Notes: generated from the letters alone by a model not told the origin. A stretch of 64,000 nucleotides of DNA from Flavobacterium fragile (GCF_023634865.1 NZ_JAMLJN010000003.1:124001-188000), one strand, 5' to 3'. Shown: positions 17,238 through 25,221, numbered from the stretch's first letter. A program made the numbers and translations.

Positions 17238-18689
17238 ATGAATACATCAAAATATTTTTTTCAAACCTTAATTGTGGTAATTGTTTCTGGATTTTCATTT
17301 TTGATATTCAAAACGATTTTGCCTAAGAAATTATTTACTGAAGATAAATTAGATTCTAAAAATGTTGTAGTCGATAGTTTGCTTTTAGAAGCTCTTGCTG
17401 AAGATGGAGGTACCGTTGTAGAAGATTCTATGAGGGGGACTGTTATCGATTATGTAGCCGTAAATGGTATTGAATTTCCGAAAGAAACTTTTGAAACGTA
17501 TACAGGGAATCAATATTTAGTTGGTTTTTTCGAGAAACTTTTTCAGTTAGAAACAAAAAAACAAGGTAACGTTCGAATTGCTTATTTTGGAGATTCCATG
17601 ACAGATGGTGATTTAATTGTTAAAGATTTCAGGACGTATTTTCAGGAGAAGTTTGGAGGTCAAGGTGTTGGTTTTGTCAATATTACATCCGAATCTGCTG
17701 CTTCCAGAAGTTCGTTAACCCATGAATTTTCGGGTAATTGGAAAACACAGTCGTATTTAAAAGTGAAACATCCGTCTAATCCATTTGGAGTAAACGGTCA
17801 TGTGTTTTACGCGAATGATACAGCTAGTGTGGCTTGGGTAAAATACAAAGCGAATACCACCAGATTTGCTTCTGAATTACCTCGCCCAACTTTATTTTAC
17901 GGAAGTTCGTCTAACAAAGAAGGAAAAGTGTTTTACATATCAGGCACCGACACTATTGTTAAGAAATTGAATCCTAATAAATTAGTTAATACCTTAACCT
18001 TATCAGAAGGCAATTTAAAAAGTATTAGAGTAAATTTCAAGAACGCCGATTCTATTCCTATTTATGGATTTAATTTTGATGATGGAAAAGGTGTTCACGT
18101 GGATAATTTCTCGAATAGAGGAAACTCAGGTTTACCAATTGGTAGTTTTGATGTTGCCACCATGCGCGCTTTTCATTCCAAGTTAGATTATGATTTAATA
18201 GTATTGCAATACGGGGCCAATGTATTGAACTATGGTTCGTTACATTATGGTTGGTATGAAAAAAGGATGGAAAAAGTAGTTGCTCATTTAAGAGCTTGTT
18301 TTCCGGGTGTTTCAATATTAATAATCTCTGTTGCCGACAAATCTACTAAATACGACATGGAGATGAAAACTGATTCTGCAGTAGTTCCATTAAACAGAGC
18401 CCAAAAACGTTACGCTATCAAATCTGAATCGAGTTTTGTGAATTTGTATACTTTGATGGGTGGAGATGGTTCTATGATAAAATGGGTAGAGCAGGAACCT
18501 GTGAGAGCTAACAAAGACTATACACACTTTAATCACAGAGGAGCTAAAGAAGCGGCAAATTTGATTTTCACCCAATTGAACAAAGGGTATGAAACGTATA
18601 AGGAGTTGAGGAAAAAACGAAAAAAAGCTGTTGTGCCTGTTAAGAAAGATACCGTTTTAACACCAAAAGATACCGTTTATGAAAAGTAG
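17238..18689 (+). CDS. SGNH-fold esterase-like protein (membrane-anchored)
   Basis: A 483-aa protein with one N-terminal membrane helix (about residues 9-28, LIVVIVSGFSFLIFKTIL) and a periplasmic SGNH/GDSL hydrolase-type domain. Block I is RIAYFGDSMTDG with Ser120, block III is QYGANVL (Gly326, Asn328), and the C-terminal pair is Asp427-x-x-His430 in DYTHFNHRG. A beta-rich insertion fills residues 165-290. The C-terminus is a basic tail (KKRKKAVVPVKKDTV). The stop overlaps the next gene by 11 bases; together with the MBOAT gene this forms a three-gene operon, suggesting acetyl-group transfer to or removal from a cell-wall or surface polymer (inference). Confidence 0.8.
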   Translation: MNTSKYFFQTLIVVIVSGFSFLIFKTILPKKLFTEDKLDSKNVVVDSLLLEALAEDGGTVVEDSMRGTVIDYVAVNGIEFPKETFETYTGNQYLVGFFEKLFQLETKKQGNVRIAYFGDSMTDGDLIVKDFRTYFQEKFGGQGVGFVNITSESAASRSSLTHEFSGNWKTQSYLKVKHPSNPFGVNGHVFYANDTASVAWVKYKANTTRFASELPRPTLFYGSSSNKEGKVFYISGTDTIVKKLNPNKLVNTLTLSEGNLKSIRVNFKNADSIPIYGFNFDDGKGVHVDNFSNRGNSGLPIGSFDVATMRAFHSKLDYDLIVLQYGANVLNYGSLHYGWYEKRMEKVVAHLRACFPGVSILIISVADKSTKYDMEMKTDSAVVPLNRAQKRYAIKSESSFVNLYTLMGGDGSMIKWVEQEPVRANKDYTHFNHRGAKEAANLIFTQLNKGYETYKELRKKRKKAVVPVKKDTVLTPKDTVYEK

Positions 18690-20103
18690 ATTTTTGTTGT
18701 TTCTCTTGGTTTTTTCTTTTTTTGGATTTGCTCAGGATACTTTATTGGTGCCTATAGATTCTGTTGAAGTAGAAGTTCCCGTTATTGATTCTATCGAAGT
18801 TTCCTTTACAGGAAATGACATTCATAATCCCAATGCTATTATTGCATTTTATGAAAAATTGTACCAATTGGAGCAAAGTAAATCAGGTAAGATTAATATC
18901 GTTCATATTGGGGATTCTCACATACAAGCCGATTTGTTTACGGCTAAAATTCGTTCGCAATTTCAAAAGGTTTATGGAAATGGGGGATTTGGATTTACTT
19001 TTCCCTATAGTGTAGCCAAAACCAATAATAGTGCTCCTATTCGTTACACTGCTTCAGGTAGTTTTCAAAGTTTTCGAAATTTGTATGCGGATACCAATCG
19101 ACCTGTTGGCTTAAGTGGTTTTTCTATGGAAACGACTTCAAAAGATTTTGCGATTCAAATGCATGTAAAAGAAGTTCCATACCACTTTACAAAACTGAAA
19201 GTAATTACCCCTCAAAATGTGAATTTATTTGATGTTTCGATTTCCAATAAAAATAGTTTCATTGAAAGAAAAGTTCCGAAAAAAATCACACATAAAGTCA
19301 AGCCAGGTGAAGTTTTAGGAGGCATTGCTGATAAATACAACGTTTCTTTAAAAGCATTAAAAAAAGCGAATGGTTTAAAAAGCAATATCATTCGAGATGG
19401 TAAAGTTTTGACAATTCCAACAAAGGGAACTCAAACCAAAACGGCTACCAAAATAGAATACATTCCTATCGAATTAGAACCTTCTTTGCTTTCTAATGAT
19501 TATGTTTCAGAAAAACCGTTAGATAAAATTGTTTTAGTTCCGAATCAGGAAATTGACGAATTTGCTTTGAATGGATTGGTCTTAGAAAATAATGCATCTG
19601 GTGTGATATATCATGGCATAGGCGTGAATGGTGCTAAGGTTTCTGATTTCAACAAATTTCGATTGTTTAATGAACAGTTACCTGTTTTACAACCTGATTT
19701 AGTGATTATTTCATTTGGAACTAATGAGAGTTTTGATAAGCAATCTGGGGAGCAGTTTTTTTCTAATTTAGATGAGATGATTCAGGGAATAAAACATAAA
19801 AATCCTGATGCGGGAATATTGGTTATGACTCCTCCGCCATCTGTTTTGCATCGCAAATATAGAAACACCTTTATCGAAATGTATGCACAGGAAATTGAAG
19901 ACCATGCCCATGTTAAAAATTATGCTGTTTGGAATCTTCTCGAGGTTTTTGGTGGGAATAGCTCTATTAATCGTAATTCTGCAAAAGGATATATGGCCAA
20001 AGATAAAGTTCATTACTCTAAAAAAGGTTATGAAAAGCAAGGAGAATTGTTTTTTGAATCTTTTTTACAATCATACGAATTATATAAATCTACAAAATTA
20101 TAG
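18679..20103 (+). CDS. SGNH hydrolase-like protein with inserted LysM domain
   Basis: A 474-aa exported protein with a signal peptide (cleavage near FGFAQ). SGNH blocks are visible: HIGDSHIQAD (Ser80), SFGTNES (347-351) and the pair Asp442-x-x-His445 in KDKVHYS. Between block I and block III, at residues 203-248, lies a complete LysM domain (ITHKVKPGEVLGGIADKY, then NVSLKALKKANGLK and VLTIP), a fold that binds N-acetylglucosamine polymers such as peptidoglycan. The LysM therefore sits inside the hydrolase fold rather than at an end. Start overlaps the upstream SGNH gene and the stop TAG overlaps the GTG of the MBOAT gene, giving tight translational coupling. Confidence 0.85.
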   Translation: MKSRFLLFLLVFSFFGFAQDTLLVPIDSVEVEVPVIDSIEVSFTGNDIHNPNAIIAFYEKLYQLEQSKSGKINIVHIGDSHIQADLFTAKIRSQFQKVYGNGGFGFTFPYSVAKTNNSAPIRYTASGSFQSFRNLYADTNRPVGLSGFSMETTSKDFAIQMHVKEVPYHFTKLKVITPQNVNLFDVSISNKNSFIERKVPKKITHKVKPGEVLGGIADKYNVSLKALKKANGLKSNIIRDGKVLTIPTKGTQTKTATKIEYIPIELEPSLLSNDYVSEKPLDKIVLVPNQEIDEFALNGLVLENNASGVIYHGIGVNGAKVSDFNKFRLFNEQLPVLQPDLVIISFGTNESFDKQSGEQFFSNLDEMIQGIKHKNPDAGILVMTPPPSVLHRKYRNTFIEMYAQEIEDHAHVKNYAVWNLLEVFGGNSSINRNSAKGYMAKDKVHYSKKGYEKQGELFFESFLQSYELYKSTKL

Positions 20104-21617
20104 TGAAAGCACTTTTTAGCATACAAAATTGGTTTCTTGAGCATGTAGGAAATATCGATATAGAAACTATTCAAAAATGGTTTTTATATGATCCTAAACA
20201 CCCTCTATTATTTAACAGTGCTCTGTTTTTGGGTTTGTTTTTGTTTTTTTACGTTATCTATATCTTGTCTCGCAAAACCCATTATTTTAGAATTACCTAT
20301 GTAGTGGCGTTTTCAATATTTTTTTACTACAAGTCGAGTGGAGTTTATTTTTGGCTTTTGATATTTTCATCAATGGTAGACTACGTTTTGTCTCGATTAA
20401 TTTATGAAGAGCCAAAACAATGGTATCGTAAGTTTTATATGATACTTAGTTTGTTAATTAATCTCGGGATGTTGGCTTATTTTAAGTATACCAATTTCTT
20501 TATTGATAATTACAATAATTTTTTTAGCGGTAATTTAAAGTTTGAAGATATTGTACTACCTGTAGGAATCTCTTTTTACACTTTTCAGATTTTAAGTTAT
20601 ACCGTTGATGTTTATCGTGGTGATTTGAAACCCACTAAAAATTTTATCGATTTCTTGTTTTTTGTTTCGTTTTTTCCTCAATTAGTTGCTGGGCCGATTG
20701 TTAGAGCAAGTGATTTTATTCCTCAAATTTATGAGAAGCTCAAGCTTACGAAAGAAGAATTTAATCGTGCTTTGTTTTTAATTATTGGAGGATTACTAAA
20801 AAAAGCTGTAATATCGGATTATATCTCAAGTAATTTTGTTGATCGTGTTTTTGATGCGCCGAATAGTTATACCGCTTTTGAAAACTTAATGGCTTCTTAT
20901 GGTTATGCTATTCAAATTTATTGTGACTTTTCAGGGTATTCTGATATAGCGATTGGGTTGGCCTTATTAATGGGATTCTGGTTGCCTGATAACTTTAGAA
21001 CGCCTTACCAATCCGCTTCTATTACCGAGTTTTGGAGAAGATGGCATATTTCCCTTTCGAGTTGGTTAAGGGATTACCTCTATATTTCTATGGGAGGAAA
21101 TCGCAAGGGTAAACTAAGAACCTATTTTAATTTATTCATGACGATGTTGTTGGGAGGATTGTGGCATGGCGCTTCCTGGAAATTTGTAGTTTGGGGGATT
21201 CTTCACGGATTGGCATTAGTCTTTGAGAAATTCTTTGGACAGTTTATTAAGTTGCCTAAAAATGCTTTTGTAAGAACGATTCAAGTTGTCTTGACATTCC
21301 ATTTTGTTGTGTTTTGTTGGTTGTTTTTCCGCGCAAAAGATTTCACAACAGCATTTCAAATGGCGCATAATATCTCACAGTTAACCTTCGATTTTAATCA
21401 GTGGATGACTATTATTTTAGGTTATAAGCATGTTTTTTTACTGATAGCTATTGGAGTAGTTTGGCATTTTATTCCTATGAAAACTTTAGCCGTAATGCAA
21501 AATACCTTTTCAAAATTACCTTTAGTGGCTAAGGCGATCTTGTTAGGATTGATTTATTGGGTAGTTTATGCTACTGCTTCAGCTGATACACAACCTTTTA
21601 TTTATTTTCAGTTTTAG
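20103..21617 (+). CDS. MBOAT family O-acyltransferase (AlgI/PatA-like)
   Basis: A 504-aa multi-pass membrane protein that starts with GTG at 20103, inside the TAGTG overlap with the preceding stop codon. Hallmarks of the AlgI-type MBOAT family are present: LPVGISFYTFQILSYTVDVYRG (about 152-172), FWRRWHISLSSWLRDYLYI (310-328) and the catalytic His355 in GGLWHGASW. Such proteins move acetyl groups from cytoplasmic acetyl-CoA across the membrane, where SGNH partners place them on a polymer (as in alginate, or PatA/PatB with peptidoglycan). The LysM in the upstream gene points to peptidoglycan as the polymer (inference). Confidence 0.93.
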   Translation: MKALFSIQNWFLEHVGNIDIETIQKWFLYDPKHPLLFNSALFLGLFLFFYVIYILSRKTHYFRITYVVAFSIFFYYKSSGVYFWLLIFSSMVDYVLSRLIYEEPKQWYRKFYMILSLLINLGMLAYFKYTNFFIDNYNNFFSGNLKFEDIVLPVGISFYTFQILSYTVDVYRGDLKPTKNFIDFLFFVSFFPQLVAGPIVRASDFIPQIYEKLKLTKEEFNRALFLIIGGLLKKAVISDYISSNFVDRVFDAPNSYTAFENLMASYGYAIQIYCDFSGYSDIAIGLALLMGFWLPDNFRTPYQSASITEFWRRWHISLSSWLRDYLYISMGGNRKGKLRTYFNLFMTMLLGGLWHGASWKFVVWGILHGLALVFEKFFGQFIKLPKNAFVRTIQVVLTFHFVVFCWLFFRAKDFTTAFQMAHNISQLTFDFNQWMTIILGYKHVFLLIAIGVVWHFIPMKTLAVMQNTFSKLPLVAKAILLGLIYWVVYATASADTQPFIYFQF

Positions 21618-21660
21618 TAACTTTTGTTACTTACTAATTCTTTTTGTGGCTGTAATTTTG
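21616..21660 (+). promoter_or_regulatory. GTAAC-N4-GTTAC operator and promoter of the DUF6132 operon
   Basis: The palindrome AGTAAC-TTTT-GTTACT spans 21616-21631 (centre 21623.5) and overlaps the MBOAT stop. TAATTTTG at 21653-21660 matches the -7 box. From the palindrome centre to the last G is 36.5 bp; if the start site is 5 nt further on, the centre is at -41.5, the class II activator position of CRP/FNR proteins. No -33 TTG is present, which fits activator dependence. The same geometry occurs at 25087-25130 and 25222-25265. Confidence 0.65.
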
Positions 21661-21677
21661 TTATTCAGATTATCAAA

Positions 21678-21881
21678 ATGAATAGAAAAACTTTTATAAT
21701 AACTAGTATAGGAGTGGTTGTAGGTCTCCTTTCAGGATATGCCTATTATCATTATGTTGGATGTGTTTCAGGAACATGTTCGATAACCTCAAAGCCTTTA
21801 AATAGCACTTTGTACGGAGGTCTTATGGGAGGCCTGTTGTTTCATTTATTTGTAACCTCTCCTAAAAAGAAATCAGAATGA
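21678..21881 (+). CDS. DUF6132-type small membrane protein
   Basis: I start this at the ATG at 21678 (67 codons), just downstream of a promoter box; an upstream extension of the frame would begin in the operator. The protein has two hydrophobic helices (TFIITSIGVVVGLLSGYAYYH and LYGGLMGGLLFHLFV) separated by a loop with two cysteines (GCVSGTCSITSKP). This is the DUF6132 pattern: a small inner-membrane protein often encoded with rhodaneses and sulfur-handling genes in Bacteroidota. The conserved Cys pair suggests thiol or metal chemistry (inference). The stop overlaps the ATG of the methyltransferase gene (ATGA). Confidence 0.75.
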   Translation: MNRKTFIITSIGVVVGLLSGYAYYHYVGCVSGTCSITSKPLNSTLYGGLMGGLLFHLFVTSPKKKSE

Positions 21882-22474
21882 AACCATTTTGGGACGAACG
21901 TTATGGTGCTTCGGATTTTGCCTATGGAACAGCGCCGAATCAATTTTTAAAAGATAATATAAGTGCTTTACCAAAAGGTAAAATTTTATTTGCGGCTGAA
22001 GGTGAGGGCAGAAATGCTGTTTATGCTGCTCAACAAGGGTTTGAAGTTTATGCTTTTGATTACAGTGAAGCAGGAAAGGAAAAGGCTTTGAATTTGGCAG
22101 CTGCAACTCAAGTTCTTATAGATTATACCGTTTCTGATGTTTTGGAAGTTTCTTATCCGGAAGAACTGTTTGATGGACTCGTTTTGATTTTTGCTCATTT
22201 CCCGGCAACTATTCGAAAAGCAGCTCATTTGAAATTACTTTCTTTATTAAAACCTGGAGGTGTAATTATTTTTGAGGCTTTTGCGAAAAATCAATTGCAG
22301 TATAATTCTGGTGGTCCAAAAGACGTTGATATGCTATTCTCTTTGGATGAAATTTCAGAAGAATTTCCTAATGTAAAGTTTGATTCGCTAACAAATGAAA
22401 TAATTACTCTAGACGAAGGATTGTATCATCGAGGTGAGGGTGCATTAATTCGTTTTATAGGTACAAAAAAATAA
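21878..22474 (+). CDS. Class I SAM-dependent methyltransferase (TehB-like)
   Basis: A 198-aa methyltransferase. The N-terminus MKPFWDERYGASDFAYGTAPNQFL is typical of TehB/thiopurine-methyltransferase-like proteins. Motif I is ILFAAEGEGRNAVYAA, the acidic ribose-binding end of strand 2 is VYAFDYSEAG, and motif IV-like residues follow (DGLVLIFAHFP). It would methylate a small molecule or a soft nucleophile such as a chalcogen compound or thiol in the cytoplasm; the substrate is not known. It is translationally coupled to the DUF6132 gene and is followed after 3 bp by a small membrane protein gene. Confidence 0.82.
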   Translation: MKPFWDERYGASDFAYGTAPNQFLKDNISALPKGKILFAAEGEGRNAVYAAQQGFEVYAFDYSEAGKEKALNLAAATQVLIDYTVSDVLEVSYPEELFDGLVLIFAHFPATIRKAAHLKLLSLLKPGGVIIFEAFAKNQLQYNSGGPKDVDMLFSLDEISEEFPNVKFDSLTNEIITLDEGLYHRGEGALIRFIGTKK

Positions 22475-22477
22475 CAT

Positions 22478-22669
22478 ATGAAAAGGCTTTTATTTTCCAA
22501 TTGGCATTTTATGAGATGGGTTAGGCTGTTTTTAGCAGGCGTTGTTACCTATCTTGCTTTCAGCGAGGACCAATATATGTTTCTTTTTTTTGCATTCTTT
22601 TTTCTTATTCAAGCCCTATTTGATATGGGTTGTTCAGGAAATTCTTGTTCTATTCCTAAGCGAAAATAG
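22478..22669 (+). CDS. Small membrane protein with Cys tail (DUF2892/YgaP-like)
   Basis: A 63-aa protein with two hydrophobic stretches (WVRLFLAGVVTYLAFS and YMFLFFAFFFLIQALFDM) and a short C-terminal GCSGNSCSIPKRK tail. The two-helix hairpin resembles the membrane part of YgaP-type rhodaneses and DUF2892 proteins, and the tail cysteines echo the DUF6132 gene of the same operon. It starts 3 bp after the methyltransferase stop, so the three genes are one transcript under the GTAAC-N4-GTTAC promoter. Confidence 0.65.
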   Translation: MKRLLFSNWHFMRWVRLFLAGVVTYLAFSEDQYMFLFFAFFFLIQALFDMGCSGNSCSIPKRK

Positions 22670-22739
22670 AAGAATCGTTATGTAAAGAATTTCTATATCC
22701 ATACGTTACACGTTTGTTTTTATTTTGTAACTTTGATAT

Positions 22740-23057
22740 ATGAAATTATTCTCTTGCATACTTTTTATTTATTTGACGGCACTTACCACTTTACCGTCTG
22801 TAAGAGCAATGAAAGTGTTTTTTAAAGAACAATGTGAGATATCGTGTCATGCATCCGATTCTGATGCTTTAGGTTGTGAAAAAGGTAAAATTATTATGGG
22901 TTTAAACTTTAGTCCTGTTCAATTTGTAAGTGAATTGGATTTTAAGCCTGAGATTATTTTTGCTGAATTCAAAATTCAAAAAGAGCAATCTAATTACGAG
23001 AAAATCTTTATTTCAAAATATCAAAGTTCCATTTGGCATCCTCCCAAATATATTTAA
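22740..23057 (+). CDS. Small exported protein of unknown function
   Basis: A 105-aa protein. Residues 1-23 look like a signal peptide (MKLFSCILFIYLTALTTLPS, then VRA). The mature part has three cysteines in CEISCHASDSDALGC and then an AIIMGLNFSPVQFV-like hydrophobic strand, and ends at WHPPKYI. The Cys/His cluster suggests metal or thiol contact (inference). A TAACTTTG box lies only 4 bp before the ATG, too close for a standard leader, so either that box is not the promoter or the true start is different. I do not recognise a family. Confidence 0.55.
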   Translation: MKLFSCILFIYLTALTTLPSVRAMKVFFKEQCEISCHASDSDALGCEKGKIIMGLNFSPVQFVSELDFKPEIIFAEFKIQKEQSNYEKIFISKYQSSIWHPPKYI

Positions 23058-23084
23058 TTCTTTTACGATTTAACTAGATTACAA

Positions 23085-23104
23085 AGTTTGTGAAATCACA
23101 AACT
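23085..23104 (+). promoter_or_regulatory. Perfect 20-bp palindrome upstream of the kelch-type gene
   Basis: AGTTTGTGA-AA-TCACAAACT: two perfect 9-bp arms around AA, 19 bp before the ATG at 23124. No T run follows, so it looks more like an operator or leader hairpin than a terminator. The inner TGTGA/TCACA halves resemble CRP half-sites but with 2 rather than 6 bp between them. Confidence 0.5.
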
Positions 23105-23123
23105 CAATACATAATGGAATAAA

Positions 23124-24731
23124 ATGAAATATTTAATTAAGGTGCTTTTGTTTGTCTTTTTTCAGTCAACACTAGCGCAAAGTACTTTTACTTATGATGT
23201 TGTTCTCACACCAGTTTCTGTTGCTGGATTGCCAGGTCTGCATTCTTATGCCTTTGCACAACATGAAGGAAAATGGCTTATCATAGGTGGGAGAAAAGAT
23301 GGTGTTCACGCTCGACAACCTTTTAGAGCTTTTCCGGGTGACCAAAACAATACTGACCTTTATGTGGTAGACGTTGCTAAAAAGCAATCTTGGTCGGCTT
23401 CGGTGCATTCACTTCCCACAGCACTTAAAGAACAGTTGCAGTCTACTAATATGAATTTTTATCAAGATGGTGATCAATTGTTTATTATTGGAGGTTATGC
23501 TTATTCAAATTCGGCTTCCGATCATAAAACATTTCCTCATTTGACATCGGTAGATGTTCCTAATTTAATTCATGCTATTATCAAAGGAAGTCCGATACAA
23601 TCCTTTTTCAAACAAATTACTAATGATGTGTTTGCTATTACGGGAGGACAATTAGGCAAAATTGGTACAACCTTTTATTTAGTTGGTGGGCATCGATTTG
23701 ATGGACGCTATAATCCTATGAATCATCCAACTTTTACCCAAACGTATTCGAATGCGATTCGTAAGTTTACGATTAATACTACTGGGACCTCATTAACCTT
23801 TACTGATTATGAAGAAATTGTAGATCCCGTTCATTTACATCGTCGCGATTATAATTTGTTGCCTCAGGTGTTTCCTAATGGCGAGTTGGGCTACACCATT
23901 TCTTCAGGTGTATTTCAGATAGAAGCGGAATTGCCTTTTTTATATCCAGTTGACATTAAAACTTCTGGATATTTTCCGCAAATGCAGTTCAATCAATATT
24001 TGAGTAATTATCATAGTGGAAAAGTTTGTTTGTACGATGCTGTAAATAATCAAATGCACAATTTGTTTTTTGGAGGAATCAGTCGATATAGCTATCAAAA
24101 TGGGGCATTACTTAAAGACGACAGTGTTCCTTTTGTAAAAACTATAAGTAGCACTACTCGTTTTGCTGATGGAAGTATGGCAGAATACCAGTTGCCAATT
24201 GAAATGCCGAATTTAAAAGGTGCTGGTGCTGAATTTATTCCAAATTTGAATTTACCTCATTATTCTAATGAAGTACTTCAATTATCAAAAATTACTGAGG
24301 ATAGTTTTGTAATTGGACATTTGTTTGGAGGAATTCAAAGTACTTCTCCTGATGCATTTTCTACTAATCAAACCCATTTAACAAGTGCTGATCCTACGGT
24401 TTATGAGGTGAAATTGGTTAAGAATACGAGTTTAGTAAATACGCCATTAGATGGAAAAAATCCATTTAGTTTGTCCCTATTGTCTTCAGAATCAACAGCT
24501 GATATTGCAAGGATTCAGTTTGAAATGCCTTATTTGGCCCAAGTGAATTATTTGGTTACTTCTTCAACTGGAGCGATTTTGGAAGCCGGTGAAATTGAGG
24601 ATGTAAAACAAGGGGTTAATACTATGAGTTTTGATTTAAAATCCTATGCCTCAGAAGTAATAACTATTACTTTTATATTTGACGATACTTTTTACACTTC
24701 TGAACTTGTGTCCCGAAAGAACAAAAAATAA
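23124..24731 (+). CDS. Secreted kelch-type beta-propeller protein, possible T9SS substrate
   Basis: A 535-aa protein with a signal peptide (MKYLIKVLLFVFFQSTLAQ). Kelch-like motifs repeat through the body: WLIIGGRKDG, LFIIGGYAYSN, FYLVGGHRFDGRYNPM and NLFFGGISRYS, each a glycine pair followed by an aromatic residue. The last 85 residues (NPFSLSLLSSE, then LVTSSTGAILEAGE and GVNTMSFDLK) resemble a diverged type A Por-secretion-tail fold, so export by the type IX system is possible (inference). The ligand is unknown. It lies between a small Cys-containing exported protein and a Cys-rich peptide, suggesting a shared surface or metal-related role. Confidence 0.7.
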   Translation: MKYLIKVLLFVFFQSTLAQSTFTYDVVLTPVSVAGLPGLHSYAFAQHEGKWLIIGGRKDGVHARQPFRAFPGDQNNTDLYVVDVAKKQSWSASVHSLPTALKEQLQSTNMNFYQDGDQLFIIGGYAYSNSASDHKTFPHLTSVDVPNLIHAIIKGSPIQSFFKQITNDVFAITGGQLGKIGTTFYLVGGHRFDGRYNPMNHPTFTQTYSNAIRKFTINTTGTSLTFTDYEEIVDPVHLHRRDYNLLPQVFPNGELGYTISSGVFQIEAELPFLYPVDIKTSGYFPQMQFNQYLSNYHSGKVCLYDAVNNQMHNLFFGGISRYSYQNGALLKDDSVPFVKTISSTTRFADGSMAEYQLPIEMPNLKGAGAEFIPNLNLPHYSNEVLQLSKITEDSFVIGHLFGGIQSTSPDAFSTNQTHLTSADPTVYEVKLVKNTSLVNTPLDGKNPFSLSLLSSESTADIARIQFEMPYLAQVNYLVTSSTGAILEAGEIEDVKQGVNTMSFDLKSYASEVITITFIFDDTFYTSELVSRKNKK

Positions 24732-24770
24732 ATTAATTTAAATTTAAGAGTACTATTTCTAAAATTACTT

Positions 24771-24778
24771 ATATTTGT
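24771..24778 (+). promoter_or_regulatory. -7 box for the Cys-rich peptide gene
   Basis: TATATTTG, 51 bp before the ATG at 24830. No palindrome of the GTAAC type is seen at the 36.5-bp position. Confidence 0.4.
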
Positions 24779-24829
24779 AGTAGTACAATGCAAACTAAAG
24801 AATAAATAACAATTTAAAAAATACAAAAA

Positions 24830-25039
24830 ATGAAAAAATTAATTTCTATTATGGCTGTTGCCGCTTTTATGTTTTCAATGAATGTTAACGCACAAGAGCC
24901 TAAGAAAAAAGAGAAAAAAGAAACAGCTAAAACAGAAAAATCTTGTTCTACAGCAGAGAAAAAATCTTGTGGAACGGATTCTAAATCTGGTGGAGGATGT
25001 TGTTCTTCTAAAAAGTCAGCTGAGAAAAAAGCGGAATAA
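24830..25039 (+). CDS. Small Cys/Lys-rich exported protein
   Basis: A 69-aa protein with a clean signal peptide (MKKLISIMAVAAFMFSMNVNA, cleavage before QEP). The mature 48 residues are almost entirely Lys, Glu, Ser, Gly and Cys, with cysteines at KSCSTAEKKSCGTDSK and GGGCCSSKK. This composition is that of a disordered, thiol-rich peptide, plausibly binding soft metals in the periplasm. It is encoded immediately before the RND efflux operon but has its own promoter and a strong terminator. Confidence 0.7.
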   Translation: MKKLISIMAVAAFMFSMNVNAQEPKKKEKKETAKTEKSCSTAEKKSCGTDSKSGGGCCSSKKSAEKKAE

Positions 25040-25060
25040 TCTTATTCACATTAAAAACAG

Positions 25061-25086
25061 AGCCCCGATTTATCGGGGCTTTTTTT
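25061..25086 (+). terminator. Terminator after Cys-rich peptide gene
   Basis: AGCCCCGAT-TT-ATCGGGGCT, a 9-bp GC-rich stem with a 2-nt loop, followed by six T and then G. This is one of the strongest hairpins in the window. Confidence 0.9.
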
Positions 25087-25130
25087 GTAACATTAGTTAC
25101 TGAATAGGTTGTTATGTGTCAATACCTTTG
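25087..25130 (+). promoter_or_regulatory. GTAAC-N4-GTTAC operator with -7 box, orphan promoter
   Basis: GTAAC-ATTA-GTTAC spans 25087-25100 (centre 25093.5), beginning right after the T run of the preceding terminator. TACCTTTG lies at 25123-25130; centre to last G is 36.5 bp, identical to the sites at 21616 and 25222. No protein-coding frame begins downstream before the hairpin at 25176-25200, so this promoter would drive a short transcript of about 70 nt. Confidence 0.6.
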
Positions 25131-25134
25131 AATT

Positions 25135-25205
25135 CAATTTAATTTGAATTGATAGTTTTAGTATGATTGGTTAGTAAGAGCGTTCTTCAAGGACGCTCTT
25201 CTATT
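25135..25205 (+). ncRNA. Candidate small RNA under CRP/FNR-like control
   Basis: The span from the inferred start (5 nt after TACCTTTG) to a strong hairpin followed by a pyrimidine/T-rich tail is about 70 nt and encodes no protein. The 5' part can form a short A/U hairpin (TCAATT with AATTGA); the 3' part ends in AAGAGCGT-N9-ACGCTCTT. It is a distinct unit because the preceding gene has its own terminator and the following operon has its own identical operator-promoter. An alternative is that it is only a leader remnant of the RND operon. Confidence 0.35.
25176..25205 (+). terminator. Orphan hairpin terminator
   Basis: AAGAGCGT (25176-25183), a 9-nt loop and ACGCTCTT (25193-25200), followed by CTATTTT. 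It has no upstream coding gene of its own. Confidence 0.65.
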
Positions 25206-25221
25206 TTAACTCTCATATTGT

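Noticed and set aside
22705-22731. GTTAC and GTAAC half-sites upstream of the gene at 22740
   Set aside because: They face the wrong way and lie 17 bp apart, and no palindrome sits 36.5 bp before the TAACTTTG box.
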